Assembly: GCF_002950945.1 (NCBI RefSeq)
Contig: NZ_CP012673.1
Span: 4,773,001 to 4,837,000, forward strand
Length of the DNA: 64,000 bases
DNA from: Sorangium cellulosum
GTDB taxonomy: Bacteria > Myxococcota_A > Polyangia > Polyangiales > Polyangiaceae
Reading direction: 5' to 3'
Shown: piece by piece, positions 8,736-17,374 of the stretch
Position numbering within the stretch: the first letter of the stretch is position 1
How the letters are laid out: each line of letters starts with the position of its first letter
The notes under the pieces: model-generated
Databases searched by the model: none
What the model saw: only the letters and a program-made list of their open reading frames with translations
What the model was told of the DNA's origin: nothing
Program-made: the position numbers and the translations under genes

Positions 8736-9938
8736 CTACTTCTTCGCGAGCTCCACCGCCCGCCACAGGTACCAGCTCGCCACCGTGCGGTAAGGCTTCC
8801 ACCGGGCGCCGCGCTTCTCGAGGTCCTTGCGCGACGGCAGCTCGCGCTTCTTGAAGGCGATCGCGAAGCCCTTGCGGATCCCGTAGTCGTCCACGGGCAG
8901 CACGTCCGGGCGGCCCAGGCGGAACATGAGGAGCATCTCCACGGTCCACCGCCCGACGCCGCGCACCGCGGTGAGGCGCTCGATGATCGCCTCGTCGTCC
9001 ATGCGCTCTACCTCGTCGAGCGAGGGGATCTCGCCGGCCTCGGCCCGCTGCGCCAGGTCGCGCAGGGCGAGGAGCTTCGAGCGCGAGAGGCCGGCGCCGC
9101 GAAGCCGCTCGTCCGGGGTGCTCAGGATCTGCCGGGGCGTGGGGCCGCCGCCCGCGCGGGCGGGGAAGAGCGCGCAGAGGCGCGCGAAGATCGTCGCGGC
9201 GGCCTTGCCGGTGAGCTGCTGGTAGACGATCGACTCGGTGAGCGCGGCGAAGAGGCTCCGCGTCCGGTCGAGCCGCATGGCGAAGGGGCCGACGGCGTCG
9301 ATGACGCGCGCGAGCGCCGCGTCGGACGCCCGCACGTGCTCGACGGCGGCGGCCGCGTCGAAGTCGAACGTGATGTCCCCGTCACCGCTCCCGTCGCCGC
9401 GGCGCCTCGCGGGCGCGCGGCTCGGCTGGGCGCCCTCGATCGCGAGGAGCCGGAGCTTCGTCGAGACGCCGCCGTTCGCGGAGAAGCCGCCGGCCTTGCC
9501 GCCCGCCGCGAGCACGCGGTGGCACGGCACGACGATCGCGAACGGGTTCCGCCCGAGCGCCTGCCCGACGGCGCGCGCCGCGCCGGGCGTCCCGAGCCGC
9601 GCCGCGACGTCGCCGTACGAGAGCGTCGCGCCCGGCGGGATGGTGCGCGCGACCTCGTAGACGCGGCGGTGGAACGGCGGCACGTGGTCCATGTCGAGCG
9701 CGACGCCGGAGAGATCGGCCGCCTCGCCGCGCAGGAGCGCGACGATGCTGCCCACCGCGGCCTGCACCTCGGGCGGCGGCGGCGCCTCGCGCGCGTCCGG
9801 GAGCCGCTTCAGCACACGCGCGCGCGTGTCGAGATCGCGCGCCTCCGGGAGCTGCACGAAGACGACGCCGCGCCCGCCCCACGCGATGCCGCACCGGCCG
9901 ATCGCCGTGTCGAAGAGCGTGAATCCGTGGGTCGTCAT
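8736..9938 (-). CDS. Fused O6-alkylguanine methyltransferase and AlkA-like DNA glycosylase
   Basis: A 400-residue two-enzyme fusion for DNA alkylation repair. Residues 1-170 form an Ogt/MGMT domain: a helix for DNA binding (RAVGQALGRNPFAIV) leads into the suicide active site PCHRV with Cys139, which takes the alkyl group from O6-alkylguanine. After a short Arg/Gly linker, residues 190-400 are an HhH-GPD glycosylase of the AlkA type. The helix-hairpin-helix LTAVRGVGRWTVEMLL (322-337) is followed by LPVDDYG, which supplies the catalytic Asp (350 or 351). AlkA removes 3-methyladenine and similar bases. Thus direct reversal and base-excision start are on one chain. An AraC-type regulator lies just upstream on the same strand. 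Confidence 0.92.
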   Translation of the reverse strand: MTTHGFTLFDTAIGRCGIAWGGRGVVFVQLPEARDLDTRARVLKRLPDAREAPPPPEVQAAVGSIVALLRGEAADLSGVALDMDHVPPFHRRVYEVARTIPPGATLSYGDVAARLGTPGAARAVGQALGRNPFAIVVPCHRVLAAGGKAGGFSANGGVSTKLRLLAIEGAQPSRAPARRRGDGSGDGDITFDFDAAAAVEHVRASDAALARVIDAVGPFAMRLDRTRSLFAALTESIVYQQLTGKAAATIFARLCALFPARAGGGPTPRQILSTPDERLRGAGLSRSKLLALRDLAQRAEAGEIPSLDEVERMDDEAIIERLTAVRGVGRWTVEMLLMFRLGRPDVLPVDDYGIRKGFAIAFKKRELPSRKDLEKRGARWKPYRTVASWYLWRAVELAKK

Positions 9939-10045
9939 GACGGGGTGCGAGCGATGGAGTTCAGGGGGTCGTGGGTCATGGTGTCTCCGCTGCTGCGCAC
10001 GGGATTCAGCCCCTCGCGCGTTGAGCGCCCGGACCGGAGGTCACC

Positions 10046-10888
10046 CTACTGGGAGCGACCGAGCCGATCTTGGAAGATCTTGCGATCCCCGCGCGCCGCC
10101 CGGCGGAAGCGCCGGGGCGACACCCCGGCGGCGCGGTGGAACGTGCGCACGAAGTTCGAGAGATCGCCGAAGCCGACGTCGAGCGCGACGTCGGTGATCG
10201 AAAGGGCGCTGTCGGCCAGGAGGCGCGCCGCGCGGCGCAGGCGGGCGCGGACGAGGTACTGGTGCGGGGTCACGCCGACGACCTTCGCGAAGAGCCGCAG
10301 GAAGTGGAACGGGCTGAGCCCGGCCTCCGTCGCCGCGCTCTCCAGGTCGACCGGCTCGTGCGCGTGGGCATCGAGCCAGAGCGCCGCTTCCACGGCGCGG
10401 CGGCGATCGCGCGGCCGCGCGTCCAGCGGCCTTTGCTTCCGCCCGGAGGCGACCTCGACGAAGCGCGCGGCGAACAGCATGCCTGCCTCGTGGAGGCCGA
10501 CGTCGGTCCTGCCCTCGGCGGCCGCCTGCGCGAGCTCGCCGAGCACCATCAGCTCGGGCAGCGGCGGCACGCAGCCGGTGCGCCAGACCTCCGACCGGTC
10601 GCCGATCGCGTCGACCAGCGCCGGCGCGAGGTGGAACGAGAGGCATTCGTCGCCGGCGACGTGGTCGTGGGTGCACATGAACTCGTCGCCGGGATGGCCG
10701 ACGAGCGTCGACCCGGCCACGAGCTCGAACGACTCGCCCCGCACGCGGCAACCGAAGCTGCCCTGTCGCACGTAGGAGACCGAGAATCCGCGGTGCACCT
10801 CGACGAACGGCCGGTCGGCAGGTCCGGCGTCGCACCGGTAGTCGAGCACCGAGATGGACCCGCACTGCGACAGCGTCGTGGTCAGCAT
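10046..10888 (-). CDS. AraC-family transcriptional regulator
   Basis: A 280-residue regulator. Residues 1-150 form a cupin-like sensing half with Cys and His residues (MCTHDHVAGDECLSFHL). Residues 170-270 carry the double helix-turn-helix of AraC proteins, with the well-preserved second half DVALDVGFGDLSNFVRTFHR and AGVSPRRFRR. It is on the same strand as the Ogt-AlkA fusion, 107 bp upstream, and could be co-transcribed. It lacks the metal-binding N-terminus of Ada that accepts methyl groups from phosphotriesters, so a role in adaptive alkylation response would have to use a different signal. The start ATG follows GCGGGAG. Confidence 0.9.
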   Translation of the reverse strand: MLTTTLSQCGSISVLDYRCDAGPADRPFVEVHRGFSVSYVRQGSFGCRVRGESFELVAGSTLVGHPGDEFMCTHDHVAGDECLSFHLAPALVDAIGDRSEVWRTGCVPPLPELMVLGELAQAAAEGRTDVGLHEAGMLFAARFVEVASGRKQRPLDARPRDRRRAVEAALWLDAHAHEPVDLESAATEAGLSPFHFLRLFAKVVGVTPHQYLVRARLRRAARLLADSALSITDVALDVGFGDLSNFVRTFHRAAGVSPRRFRRAARGDRKIFQDRLGRSQ

Positions 10889-10949
10889 CTCCCGCCGACT
10901 CTACCCGCGGCGACATGACCGAGCAACCGGAAGGACAGGCACGTCGCTA

Positions 10950-10966
10950 CCGGAGCGCCGCTCCGG
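10950..10966. promoter_or_regulatory. Perfect 7-bp inverted repeat with 3-base loop
   Basis: CCGGAGC-GCC-GCTCCGG lies about 60 bp upstream of the AraC-family start and downstream of the next minus-strand gene. There is no T-run on either side. It could be a factor-independent-like terminator without a U tract for the gene at 11092-12291, or a small operator for the regulator. Confidence 0.35.
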
Positions 10967-11091
10967 CGGTCGAGAGTGAAGGGGGAACGAGAATCGATGG
11001 GCCAGCAGAGCTCATCTATCTCAAGGATGGTAAATGCGGCATCGACGGCGTAATGCGTTTCGAGTGCGGGAGGAGCGCTGGAATGCGCCGC

Positions 11092-12291
11092 TCAGCGCGG
11101 CGGCGGAGGCTCCTCCGGGCACGGCGCCACCCGGTCGGCGCCGCCGAAGAACTCGCTGGCCAGCAGCGACCATGCCCGTGTGTTCTCCGGCGGGCCGCAC
11201 TTGAACGCCTTCCCCGGCCGGTGGCCGCGGAGCGCCGCCCGCTGCTCGCGGTAATAACGAATCGCGAGCTCGGCGGCGTACTCGCCGACGCCGTTGCCGG
11301 GCTGGAACGCGTAGTAGGTGCCGCCCTTCACGGTGGTCTCGCTCGGCGCGTAGGGGGCGAGGCATGGGATCTTCGTCCCGCAGCGCGCGACGATCCCGTC
11401 GTAGATCGGCGAGAGCGCCGCTTCGGACCAGGCGCCGTGGGCGCTGTCGTTCAGGTGGAAGATCTCGTGGAAGAGCGTCTCCCGCACCGCGTCGGCGGAG
11501 CGGTGGAGCGAGCCGGCCAGGTTGTACGCGACCGTCCAGCCCGAGGCGTACGCGGACGGCGTGCGCGCCTTGACGGAGCGGAAGTACCGCAGCGAGAGGG
11601 CGCGGTGGCGGTAGCGCACGGGCGCGCCGGCCGCGGCGGCGACGTCCGTGAAGAAGGCGTCGAAGTCGGCCAGGGCTGCGGCCGTCCACTCGAGGTGGCG
11701 GCGCTCCGCGCCCACCGGCAGCGCCGGGACGAGGTGGAGCATGCCGCGGTAACCGCCGTCCATCGTGTGCTCCCGCTCCAGCCCCGCGACGCTGCCGCTC
11801 CGGTCGAAGAGCGCCTTCGCGGTCGCCGCGGCCAGCGGATCGCCCTGGAAGCGGAGCGCGAGCAGGCAGCGGACGTGCTCGTCACCCGGTGACGGCGCGC
11901 CGGCAGCTCCCGCCGGCCCGGCCGCGCCGCGCCGGCAGGCGTCGATGCCGATCCGGTGCGCGGCGGCGTCTCCGGGGAACAGGATCGCCTCGGCCTCGTC
12001 GGCCGAGATCGCCGGGGGCGGCGCGGGCGCCGGCGCGGCCGCAGCGGGGGAGGGGAGCTCGCCCGCGGCGTGGCCTGCCGGTGCTGCGCCGGCCGAGGCC
12101 GCGTTGGCAGGTGATAGACCGCCCGGGCCAGAAGCGGCGCTGGTCCCCGCGGGCAGCGGCGGGCCCGAGGGGACCGCGGCCTTGCCGGCGGGGGCCGGGT
12201 TGCCCGGGCTGGCGGGGGCACACGCGGTCGCGAGCGCCGGCAACGCGAGGGTCAACGCGGCGACGAGCGGCAGCGTGGCGTCCGGGCGCAT
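11092..12291 (-). CDS. Lipoprotein with HExxH zinc-protease-like motif
   Basis: A 399-residue predicted lipoprotein. The signal ends with LATAC. A long Ala/Pro/Gly/Ser linker (to about residue 95) follows, then a globular domain. The line ETLFHEIFHLND places His275, Glu276 and His279 in a zinc-metalloprotease HExxH motif, and a downstream GEYAAELA segment could offer the third ligand, as in gluzincins. Several Cys near the C-terminus probably form disulfides. The start is uncertain: ATG 12291 gives a normal lipoprotein signal, while ATG 12327 would add 12 residues; neither has a strong ribosome site. Substrate and family name are unknown. It is divergent from the ATPase-DUF4435 pair. Confidence 0.65.
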   Translation of the reverse strand: MRPDATLPLVAALTLALPALATACAPASPGNPAPAGKAAVPSGPPLPAGTSAASGPGGLSPANAASAGAAPAGHAAGELPSPAAAAPAPAPPPAISADEAEAILFPGDAAAHRIGIDACRRGAAGPAGAAGAPSPGDEHVRCLLALRFQGDPLAAATAKALFDRSGSVAGLEREHTMDGGYRGMLHLVPALPVGAERRHLEWTAAALADFDAFFTDVAAAAGAPVRYRHRALSLRYFRSVKARTPSAYASGWTVAYNLAGSLHRSADAVRETLFHEIFHLNDSAHGAWSEAALSPIYDGIVARCGTKIPCLAPYAPSETTVKGGTYYAFQPGNGVGEYAAELAIRYYREQRAALRGHRPGKAFKCGPPENTRAWSLLASEFFGGADRVAPCPEEPPPPR

Positions 12292-12540
12292 CCTGCACAG
12301 GATGCCGGAATGCGGGCCGAACATCACCAGCAGACGCCATACCGGGCTCGTGGCAGGCTCTGTAGTTCGACGACGTAGGGGGAGGGCCGCTCGCGAGGGT
12401 TGGCGCAGCGCTCGCCAGATGCGGGCGAGCGGCCGCGCGCCATGTGGACTCCGTCCAGTTCAGGTCGGCGCTCACGGCGCGCTCGACCGAGCCATGGCCC
12501 CTCCTGCCGTGGTATTGCCTGAGGTAGAGGGAGAACCACC

Positions 12541-13599
12541 ATGCGCGTGAGGCGCCTAGAGATCCACGACCTGCGTTGCTTCCAGGGCAAGCACGTCCTG
12601 GATTTTGCCGATCCGGTCACCGGCGACGCGCGGGATCGGGTCGTCCTCGTCGGGAGCAACGGGTCGGGGAAGACGACGGTCTTCGACGTCATCGAAGCCA
12701 TGCTCGCTTTCGTGGTCGATCCCGACAGACCGGCGCCGATCCTGGACGAGGCGGGGCTCGTGGGGCTGACCATTGAGCAACTGAAAGGTGATCTCTTCCA
12801 AGGCGAGCGGTACTGGCAGCGGATCGTCTACGGCAAGGCAAATTACTCGTCGAGGAGCGATCTCGCGGGCACGGTTTACCTGAGGAAGGACGGCCAGGCG
12901 GCGAGCCGTTGGTCCGAGACCAGCGATGCTGAAGCGCTGCGCCGTCACGCGAAGGAAGTGGCACAGGGCAAAGCCCAGCCCCTGGGTGGTCTCATCTATT
13001 TCCCCCATGATCGCGAGCTCCGCCCCCTCCGTGGCGGCACCATCGAGCCCCCACCCGATGACAAGCCGTGGATCTCCCGGTACTCCTCTACGAATCAGTG
13101 GACCGGCTCTCTCGAGCAGCTCTGGGTCTGGCAGAACTACTTGGACCTGGAGAGAAAAGGTCGAGGAGAGGCGGCCGGGGAGCTCGCAGGGTCGGTCGAG
13201 CTTTTGCAAGAAGCGCTCGGCCCAGGGCGTAAAGTGTTCGTCCGCGAGGGAAGGGTGCGCGTGACGGCGCCCTGGAACGACGCGTCGGGCAAACCCGCGG
13301 AGGTGATGCTCGATCAGCTCCCCTCGGGCGAGCGACAGTGCGTGATGCTCCTCGGCGAGATCGCGCGGCGCCAGCGGCCGCACGGGGTCCTGTTCATCGA
13401 CGAGCCCGAGATCAGCATGCACCCGACGCTGCAGCGTCAGCTCCTCTCTCAGCTGCGCCGCATCGCTCGGCTTCTCGAGATGCAAGTGTTCCTGGCGACG
13501 CACTCGCCGGAGATCGTGCGGAGCGTCCCGTCCGCGGAGGTGAGGAGCCTCGACTACCCGGAGAGCCGCTTCGATGCGGCCGACGAGAGCGCGGCATGA
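12541..13599 (+). CDS. AAA (ABC/OLD-type) ATPase of a PARIS-like defence pair
   Basis: A 352-residue SMC/ABC-like ATPase. The N-terminus MRVRRLEIHDLRCFQ is typical of AAA_15/AAA_21 proteins. Walker A is GSNGSGKTT (residues 38-46), the ABC-type signature is LPSGERQ (about 260-266), Walker B is VLFIDEPE (283-290), and the switch His is in ATHSPE (His321). Its stop overlaps the start of the downstream DUF4435 gene by four bases (ATGA), so the two are translationally coupled. In PARIS, AriA is such an ATPase and AriB is a DUF4435 effector that AriA holds inactive until a phage trigger; OLD and Gabija systems use related logic. The assignment as antiphage defence is inference from this architecture. 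The ATG follows GAGGGAGAACC. Confidence 0.85.
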   Translation: MRVRRLEIHDLRCFQGKHVLDFADPVTGDARDRVVLVGSNGSGKTTVFDVIEAMLAFVVDPDRPAPILDEAGLVGLTIEQLKGDLFQGERYWQRIVYGKANYSSRSDLAGTVYLRKDGQAASRWSETSDAEALRRHAKEVAQGKAQPLGGLIYFPHDRELRPLRGGTIEPPPDDKPWISRYSSTNQWTGSLEQLWVWQNYLDLERKGRGEAAGELAGSVELLQEALGPGRKVFVREGRVRVTAPWNDASGKPAEVMLDQLPSGERQCVMLLGEIARRQRPHGVLFIDEPEISMHPTLQRQLLSQLRRIARLLEMQVFLATHSPEIVRSVPSAEVRSLDYPESRFDAADESAA

Positions 13600-14477
13600 G
13601 CGGCTACAAAAGCCTCGACGAGCTCGAGGTCGTCCTGCGGAGCGGCGCCGGCATCGCGATCATCTGCGAGGGCGAGGACTACCGAGAGGACGAGTTCTTC
13701 TACAAGGAGTGGTTCGGCGATCTCGGACGGGTCGTCACGTTCCATGCCCAGGACGGCTGGGAGTGCGTGCAGGATGCCGTGAAGGAGCTCAGGCGGCGCG
13801 GCACGCCGGTGCCAGTGTACGGCCTGCTCGACAGGGATTTCACGCCGGACGAAGAGGTCGCGCGCCAGCTCGAGCCATCGTTCGACGGCACCTGCTATCG
13901 GCTCCCGCGTTACGACCTGGAGAGCTACCTGCTCGATCCCGAAGGGTGGCTGGGCGTGCTGCGGAGGGTCCTGTGGCGCCGTGAGGGCCGCGTGCCTGAA
14001 GGATGGGACACGGTGCAAGCCGTCGCCGATCGTATCCGCGGCTTCTATCGCGAGGCGCTTGCCGTCGCGGCCCACAACTGGACCACGCGGCGCTTGGCCG
14101 AGAGCCACGCCGCGCAGCCGAGCTTCGTCGGTCGGAGCTACCTCACCGCCGTGCAGGCGCTCTCGACGGTGAACGCCGAAGACGCGCTCGCGATCTGGGC
14201 GAGCGCGTTCGGAGCGCAAGAGGCCGCGCGCGAGGTGTACCGCGAGCGCCTCGCGTTCCTGCGAGCTCGCGAGGACGATCTCGACGAGCTGCAGAAGCAC
14301 GTCTCCGGAAAGCTGGTGTTCCAGGAGCTCCACCGCACGATCCCCTGCGCGCGAAAGCGGCCGGACCGTATGGATCTGGCGGAGCGCTACCTCGACCAGC
14401 GCCGTGAGCCGCCGCCCGAGCTCGCCGCGCTGCTCGGCCTCATCCTCTCTCGCGCGGAGCGAGAGCGCTCGCGCTGA
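13596..14477 (+). CDS. DUF4435 TOPRIM-like protein, partner of the upstream ATPase
   Basis: A 293-residue protein. An acidic residue after a hydrophobic strand (AIICEGEDYREDEFF, Glu25) and the DxD-like VYGLLDRDF (Asp79, Asp81) reproduce the metal-binding layout of TOPRIM folds. The third element RYDLESYLLDPE (about 105-116) is the hallmark of DUF4435. The C-terminal half is helical. In the known PARIS system the DUF4435 subunit AriB is a nuclease that attacks tRNA when released by its ATPase. Here the ATGA overlap with the ATPase gene argues for a fixed stoichiometric pair. Family call is good; the nuclease role is by analogy. Base composition is like the host, so the module is not a very recent import. 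Confidence 0.8.
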   Translation: MSGYKSLDELEVVLRSGAGIAIICEGEDYREDEFFYKEWFGDLGRVVTFHAQDGWECVQDAVKELRRRGTPVPVYGLLDRDFTPDEEVARQLEPSFDGTCYRLPRYDLESYLLDPEGWLGVLRRVLWRREGRVPEGWDTVQAVADRIRGFYREALAVAAHNWTTRRLAESHAAQPSFVGRSYLTAVQALSTVNAEDALAIWASAFGAQEAAREVYRERLAFLRAREDDLDELQKHVSGKLVFQELHRTIPCARKRPDRMDLAERYLDQRREPPPELAALLGLILSRAERERSR

Positions 14478-14534
14478 ACCGGTGCCCACCGGCGCGCACG
14501 CCTTCGCGCCCGGCGCCCCCTCTCGAGGACCTCG

Positions 14535-15053
14535 ATGACCCCACGCCTGCTCACCGAGCGGCTCCTGCTCCGGCCCTACGAGCGCGGCGACCGCGAGCGC
14601 TGCGTCCAGCTCTTCACCGACCCCGAGGTCATGCGCTTCGTCGGCGACGGGGTGATGTCGCCGGCGCGGGCGGCGGAGCTGTTCGAGAAGGTCTTCCGGG
14701 TTTACGCGCAAAACGAGTTCGATGTCTGGGCGGTGTGCGCCCAGGACGACGGCGGATACCTCGGCACCGCGGAGCTCAAACCGCGCCAGGGCACGGGTGA
14801 TCTCGAGATCGTCTACGTGCTCGGCAAGGCCCACTGGGGCCGCGGTTACGCCACGGAGGTCGCGCGCGCGCTCGTGGGCTACGGGTTCGAGGCGCTCGGC
14901 GCCCGCCGGATCGTGGCGACGGTCGATCCCGGCAATGCGCCCTCGATGCGGCTGCTGGAGAAGATCGGGTTCCGGCGCGCGGGCGAGGAGGTGGACGACG
15001 CCGGGATCGTGTTCGTCTACGCGATCGACGCCCCGCGTGGCCAGGGCGGCTGA
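14535..15053 (+). CDS. GNAT acetyltransferase (RimJ/RimL-like)
   Basis: A 172-residue acetyl-CoA-dependent N-acetyltransferase. The opening LLTERLLLRPYERGDRERC is typical of the RimJ/RimL branch. The acetyl-CoA pyrophosphate loop is in KAHWGRGYATEVARALVGY, and NAPSMRLLEKIGFRR is the conserved C-terminal motif. It lies 57 bp after the DUF4435 gene on the same strand; the short gap contains a weak hairpin-free spacer and GAGGACC before the ATG. It may be read through from the ATPase-DUF4435 pair, but it is a common stand-alone family, and nothing shows it belongs to the defence module. Substrate unknown. Confidence 0.9.
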   Translation: MTPRLLTERLLLRPYERGDRERCVQLFTDPEVMRFVGDGVMSPARAAELFEKVFRVYAQNEFDVWAVCAQDDGGYLGTAELKPRQGTGDLEIVYVLGKAHWGRGYATEVARALVGYGFEALGARRIVATVDPGNAPSMRLLEKIGFRRAGEEVDDAGIVFVYAIDAPRGQGG

Positions 15054-15059
15054 GGCCCC

Positions 15060-15665
15060 CTACGGCACCACGACCGTGTCGTTCGTCTGCAGCGGGAGGT
15101 CCCCGCGGAGATCGCCTTTCCCGACGACCTCGTCGAAGGCGAACGGGATCATGCGCTCGCCGCGCACGTCGCGGCGCACGATCACCACCTCGTCGGGATC
15201 GGCGAAGCGCGTGAACCCGCCCGCCAGGGCGAGCGCCTGGAGCACCGTGATCTGCGCCCGCGGCGTGAACTCGCCGGGACGGGAGACCTCGCCCATCACG
15301 TAGATCCGGTAGCTGTGGAGCTCCGCCACCTCCACGCTGACCAGGGGCCTCTCGTTGTAGTACCTGGCCGCCTGGCTCTCGATCTCCTCGGCGATGGTCA
15401 TGCCGGTGCGCCCGGCGGCCATCACGTCGCCGACGAGCGGGACCGTGATGAACCCGTCGGGCCGCACCGTGACGCGGCGGCTGAGCGCCTCGTTCTTCCA
15501 GGCGCGCACCTCCAGCACGTCGCCGGGGCCGACCACGTAGGCGCTGGTCGCGCTGCGCTCCGCCTCGAAGTCGACCCGGAGCGCGCGCCCGCCGCAGCCC
15601 GAGGGCGCGGCGAGGGAACCGAGGGTGGAGCAGAGCAGGGCAATCCAGGCACAGCGCGGGCGCAT
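15060..15665 (-). CDS. Polysaccharide export lipoprotein (Wza/BexD family)
   Basis: A 201-residue lipoprotein of the outer-membrane polysaccharide export family. The signal peptide ends at the lipobox APSGC. The SLBB/Poly_export core starts with YVVGPGDVLEVRAW and RVTVRPDGFITVPLVGDV, followed by a second beta-grasp segment with YRIYVMGEVSRPGEF and LAGGFTRFADPDEVVIVRR. Wza-type proteins form the exit channel for capsule or exopolysaccharide. The ATG at 15665 has AAGGAGG at the proper distance, so the longer form from 15707 is rejected. It ends 7 bp from the convergent acetyltransferase. The O-antigen-ligase-like and Wzz-kinase genes nearby are likely pathway partners. Confidence 0.92.
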   Translation of the reverse strand: MRPRCAWIALLCSTLGSLAAPSGCGGRALRVDFEAERSATSAYVVGPGDVLEVRAWKNEALSRRVTVRPDGFITVPLVGDVMAAGRTGMTIAEEIESQAARYYNERPLVSVEVAELHSYRIYVMGEVSRPGEFTPRAQITVLQALALAGGFTRFADPDEVVIVRRDVRGERMIPFAFDEVVGKGDLRGDLPLQTNDTVVVP

Positions 15666-15913
15666 CGGTGTCCAGCCTCCTTGTCGCGGCCGAGCACCAG
15701 CAAACACCGATCCGGCGGCAGCGCGCCGCGCCTGCTCACCGCGCGTGCCGCGCTTCCCACGTGCCCGTCAGGCCCTGGGTGCTAGATCGGTCGCGCTGAA
15801 AGGGGGAATTCGCGCCGGCCCGCACCGCGCCTGCGCAGGGCGCCTCGCTGCGGCCGCCGTGGGAGCGGCGCGGGCGGCCCGCGCGCGCCGCGCCACGGCC
15901 GCCGCGCCACATC

Positions 15914-17374
15914 ATGGCAGCGTGGGTCGTGTGCGCGCTGTGCGCGCTCGTCATCCTCAAGCCGCAGGAGTTCATCCCCGAGCTCGCGGGGATTCCGCTC
16001 GTGCACGCGGCGTTCGGGCTCACCCTCCTCGCCGCCGCCCTCGACGTCGTGTGGCGGCGGCTCACGCCGGCGCTCGCCCCGCAGGTGGTCTATGCGCTCG
16101 CGTTCCTCGCCTGGGCGGCCCTCACCACCGCGATCAAGCGCCCGAGCGCGCTCGAGGAGCGCGGCCTGCAGATCGCGACCGTCGCGGGCCTCTTCGTCGC
16201 CGTCTCCGTCGCCGCCGCCTCGGCGCGTGGGCTGCGCGCGCTCGCGCTCACGCTCGTCGGCTGCGCCGTGCTCACGACGGGGGTCGCCCTCGTGCAGGCG
16301 TTCCAGCCGTACGGGTGCATGCTCGCCGCGCCCGAGGACTGGGACGGAAAGGGCGAGCTGACGCCGGACGGGCGGCCCTGCGAGACGGGCCTCGACTGCC
16401 GCAAGGACCCGCCGGTCCCCGACGGCAACTACCGGTGCGAGCGCCCCGGGCCGCTCGGCACGTCGACCATCGATGGCCGCGTGCGTTACCGCGGCTCGCT
16501 CGCCGATCCCAACGAGCTCTCCTTGGCCGCAGGCATGGCGATCCCCCTCGCGATCGCGCTCGCCGAGCGCCGCCCCCGCGCGCGCGCCCGACCGGCGCCG
16601 GCGCGCGCGCGCGCGGCCCCGGCGCTGCCCTACCTGCTGACGGACCGGCTGCTCGCGCGCGCGGCCGCGGCGCTGCGCGCGCTGCCGGTGGCGGCGGTGA
16701 TCGCCGCGATCGGCGCGATGGTCGTGATGGCGCGGTCGCGCTCGGGCCTCATCGTGTACTTGGCCGTGCTCGGCCTCACCTTCATCCGCCGCTGCGGGGC
16801 GCTGGGCGTCGTCGCCGTCTGCCTCGTCGGGCCGCCGATGCTCCTGCTCGGCGGCCGCAGCGGCGAGGAGGCGAGCGAGAGCTCGGAGGAGCGCGTCGAG
16901 CTGCTCCGCGAGGCGTTCGAGATGATCCGGCGGACGAAGGGGATCGGCGTGGGCGCGGGGCAGTTCGGCGACGAGTCGTCGCTCGGCCTGACGGCCCACA
17001 ACGCCTACCTGCTCGCGGCGGCGGAGACGGGGATCCTCGGGATGTGCCTGTTCGCGCTCGTCCTGTACGCGTCGCTCAAGGTGCCGCTCTCGATCTGGCT
17101 GGGCGACGCCCGGGTGAGCCCCGCCATCGCGCGGCTCGCGCCCGCGATCTTCGTGAGCCTGTGCGGCGCGCTGATCGGCATCTTCTTCCTCTCGTGGGCC
17201 TACAAGGACATCCTCTACATGGCGCTCGGCGCCTCGGCCGCCCTGTACGGCGCCGCGCGGGCCGAGGACCGCCGCGTGTCGGTGCGCGTGTCCGCCCGGG
17301 AGGTCGCGCTCGTGTGCGCCGGCATGTTCGCCGTGCTCGCGCTGCTCAACGTCCTGCTCCGGTTCCTCGGGTGA
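15914..17374 (+). CDS. O-antigen ligase/polymerase-like membrane protein
   Basis: A 486-residue polytopic inner-membrane protein with about ten hydrophobic helices. A periplasmic loop around residues 130-210 contains several Cys. The Wzy/WaaL-type C-terminal region shows RSRSGLIVYLAVLGL and the conserved loop AHNAYLLAAAETGILG, where the His is characteristic of the O-antigen ligase family. Such proteins polymerise or transfer polysaccharide repeat units at the periplasmic face. It diverges from the Wza-like gene across about 250 bp, and together with the Wzz-kinase gene it suggests a dispersed exopolysaccharide locus. No clear ribosome site precedes ATG 15914, so the start could be a little upstream. 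Confidence 0.85.
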   Translation: MAAWVVCALCALVILKPQEFIPELAGIPLVHAAFGLTLLAAALDVVWRRLTPALAPQVVYALAFLAWAALTTAIKRPSALEERGLQIATVAGLFVAVSVAAASARGLRALALTLVGCAVLTTGVALVQAFQPYGCMLAAPEDWDGKGELTPDGRPCETGLDCRKDPPVPDGNYRCERPGPLGTSTIDGRVRYRGSLADPNELSLAAGMAIPLAIALAERRPRARARPAPARARAAPALPYLLTDRLLARAAAALRALPVAAVIAAIGAMVVMARSRSGLIVYLAVLGLTFIRRCGALGVVAVCLVGPPMLLLGGRSGEEASESSEERVELLREAFEMIRRTKGIGVGAGQFGDESSLGLTAHNAYLLAAAETGILGMCLFALVLYASLKVPLSIWLGDARVSPAIARLAPAIFVSLCGALIGIFFLSWAYKDILYMALGASAALYGAARAEDRRVSVRVSAREVALVCAGMFAVLALLNVLLRFLG

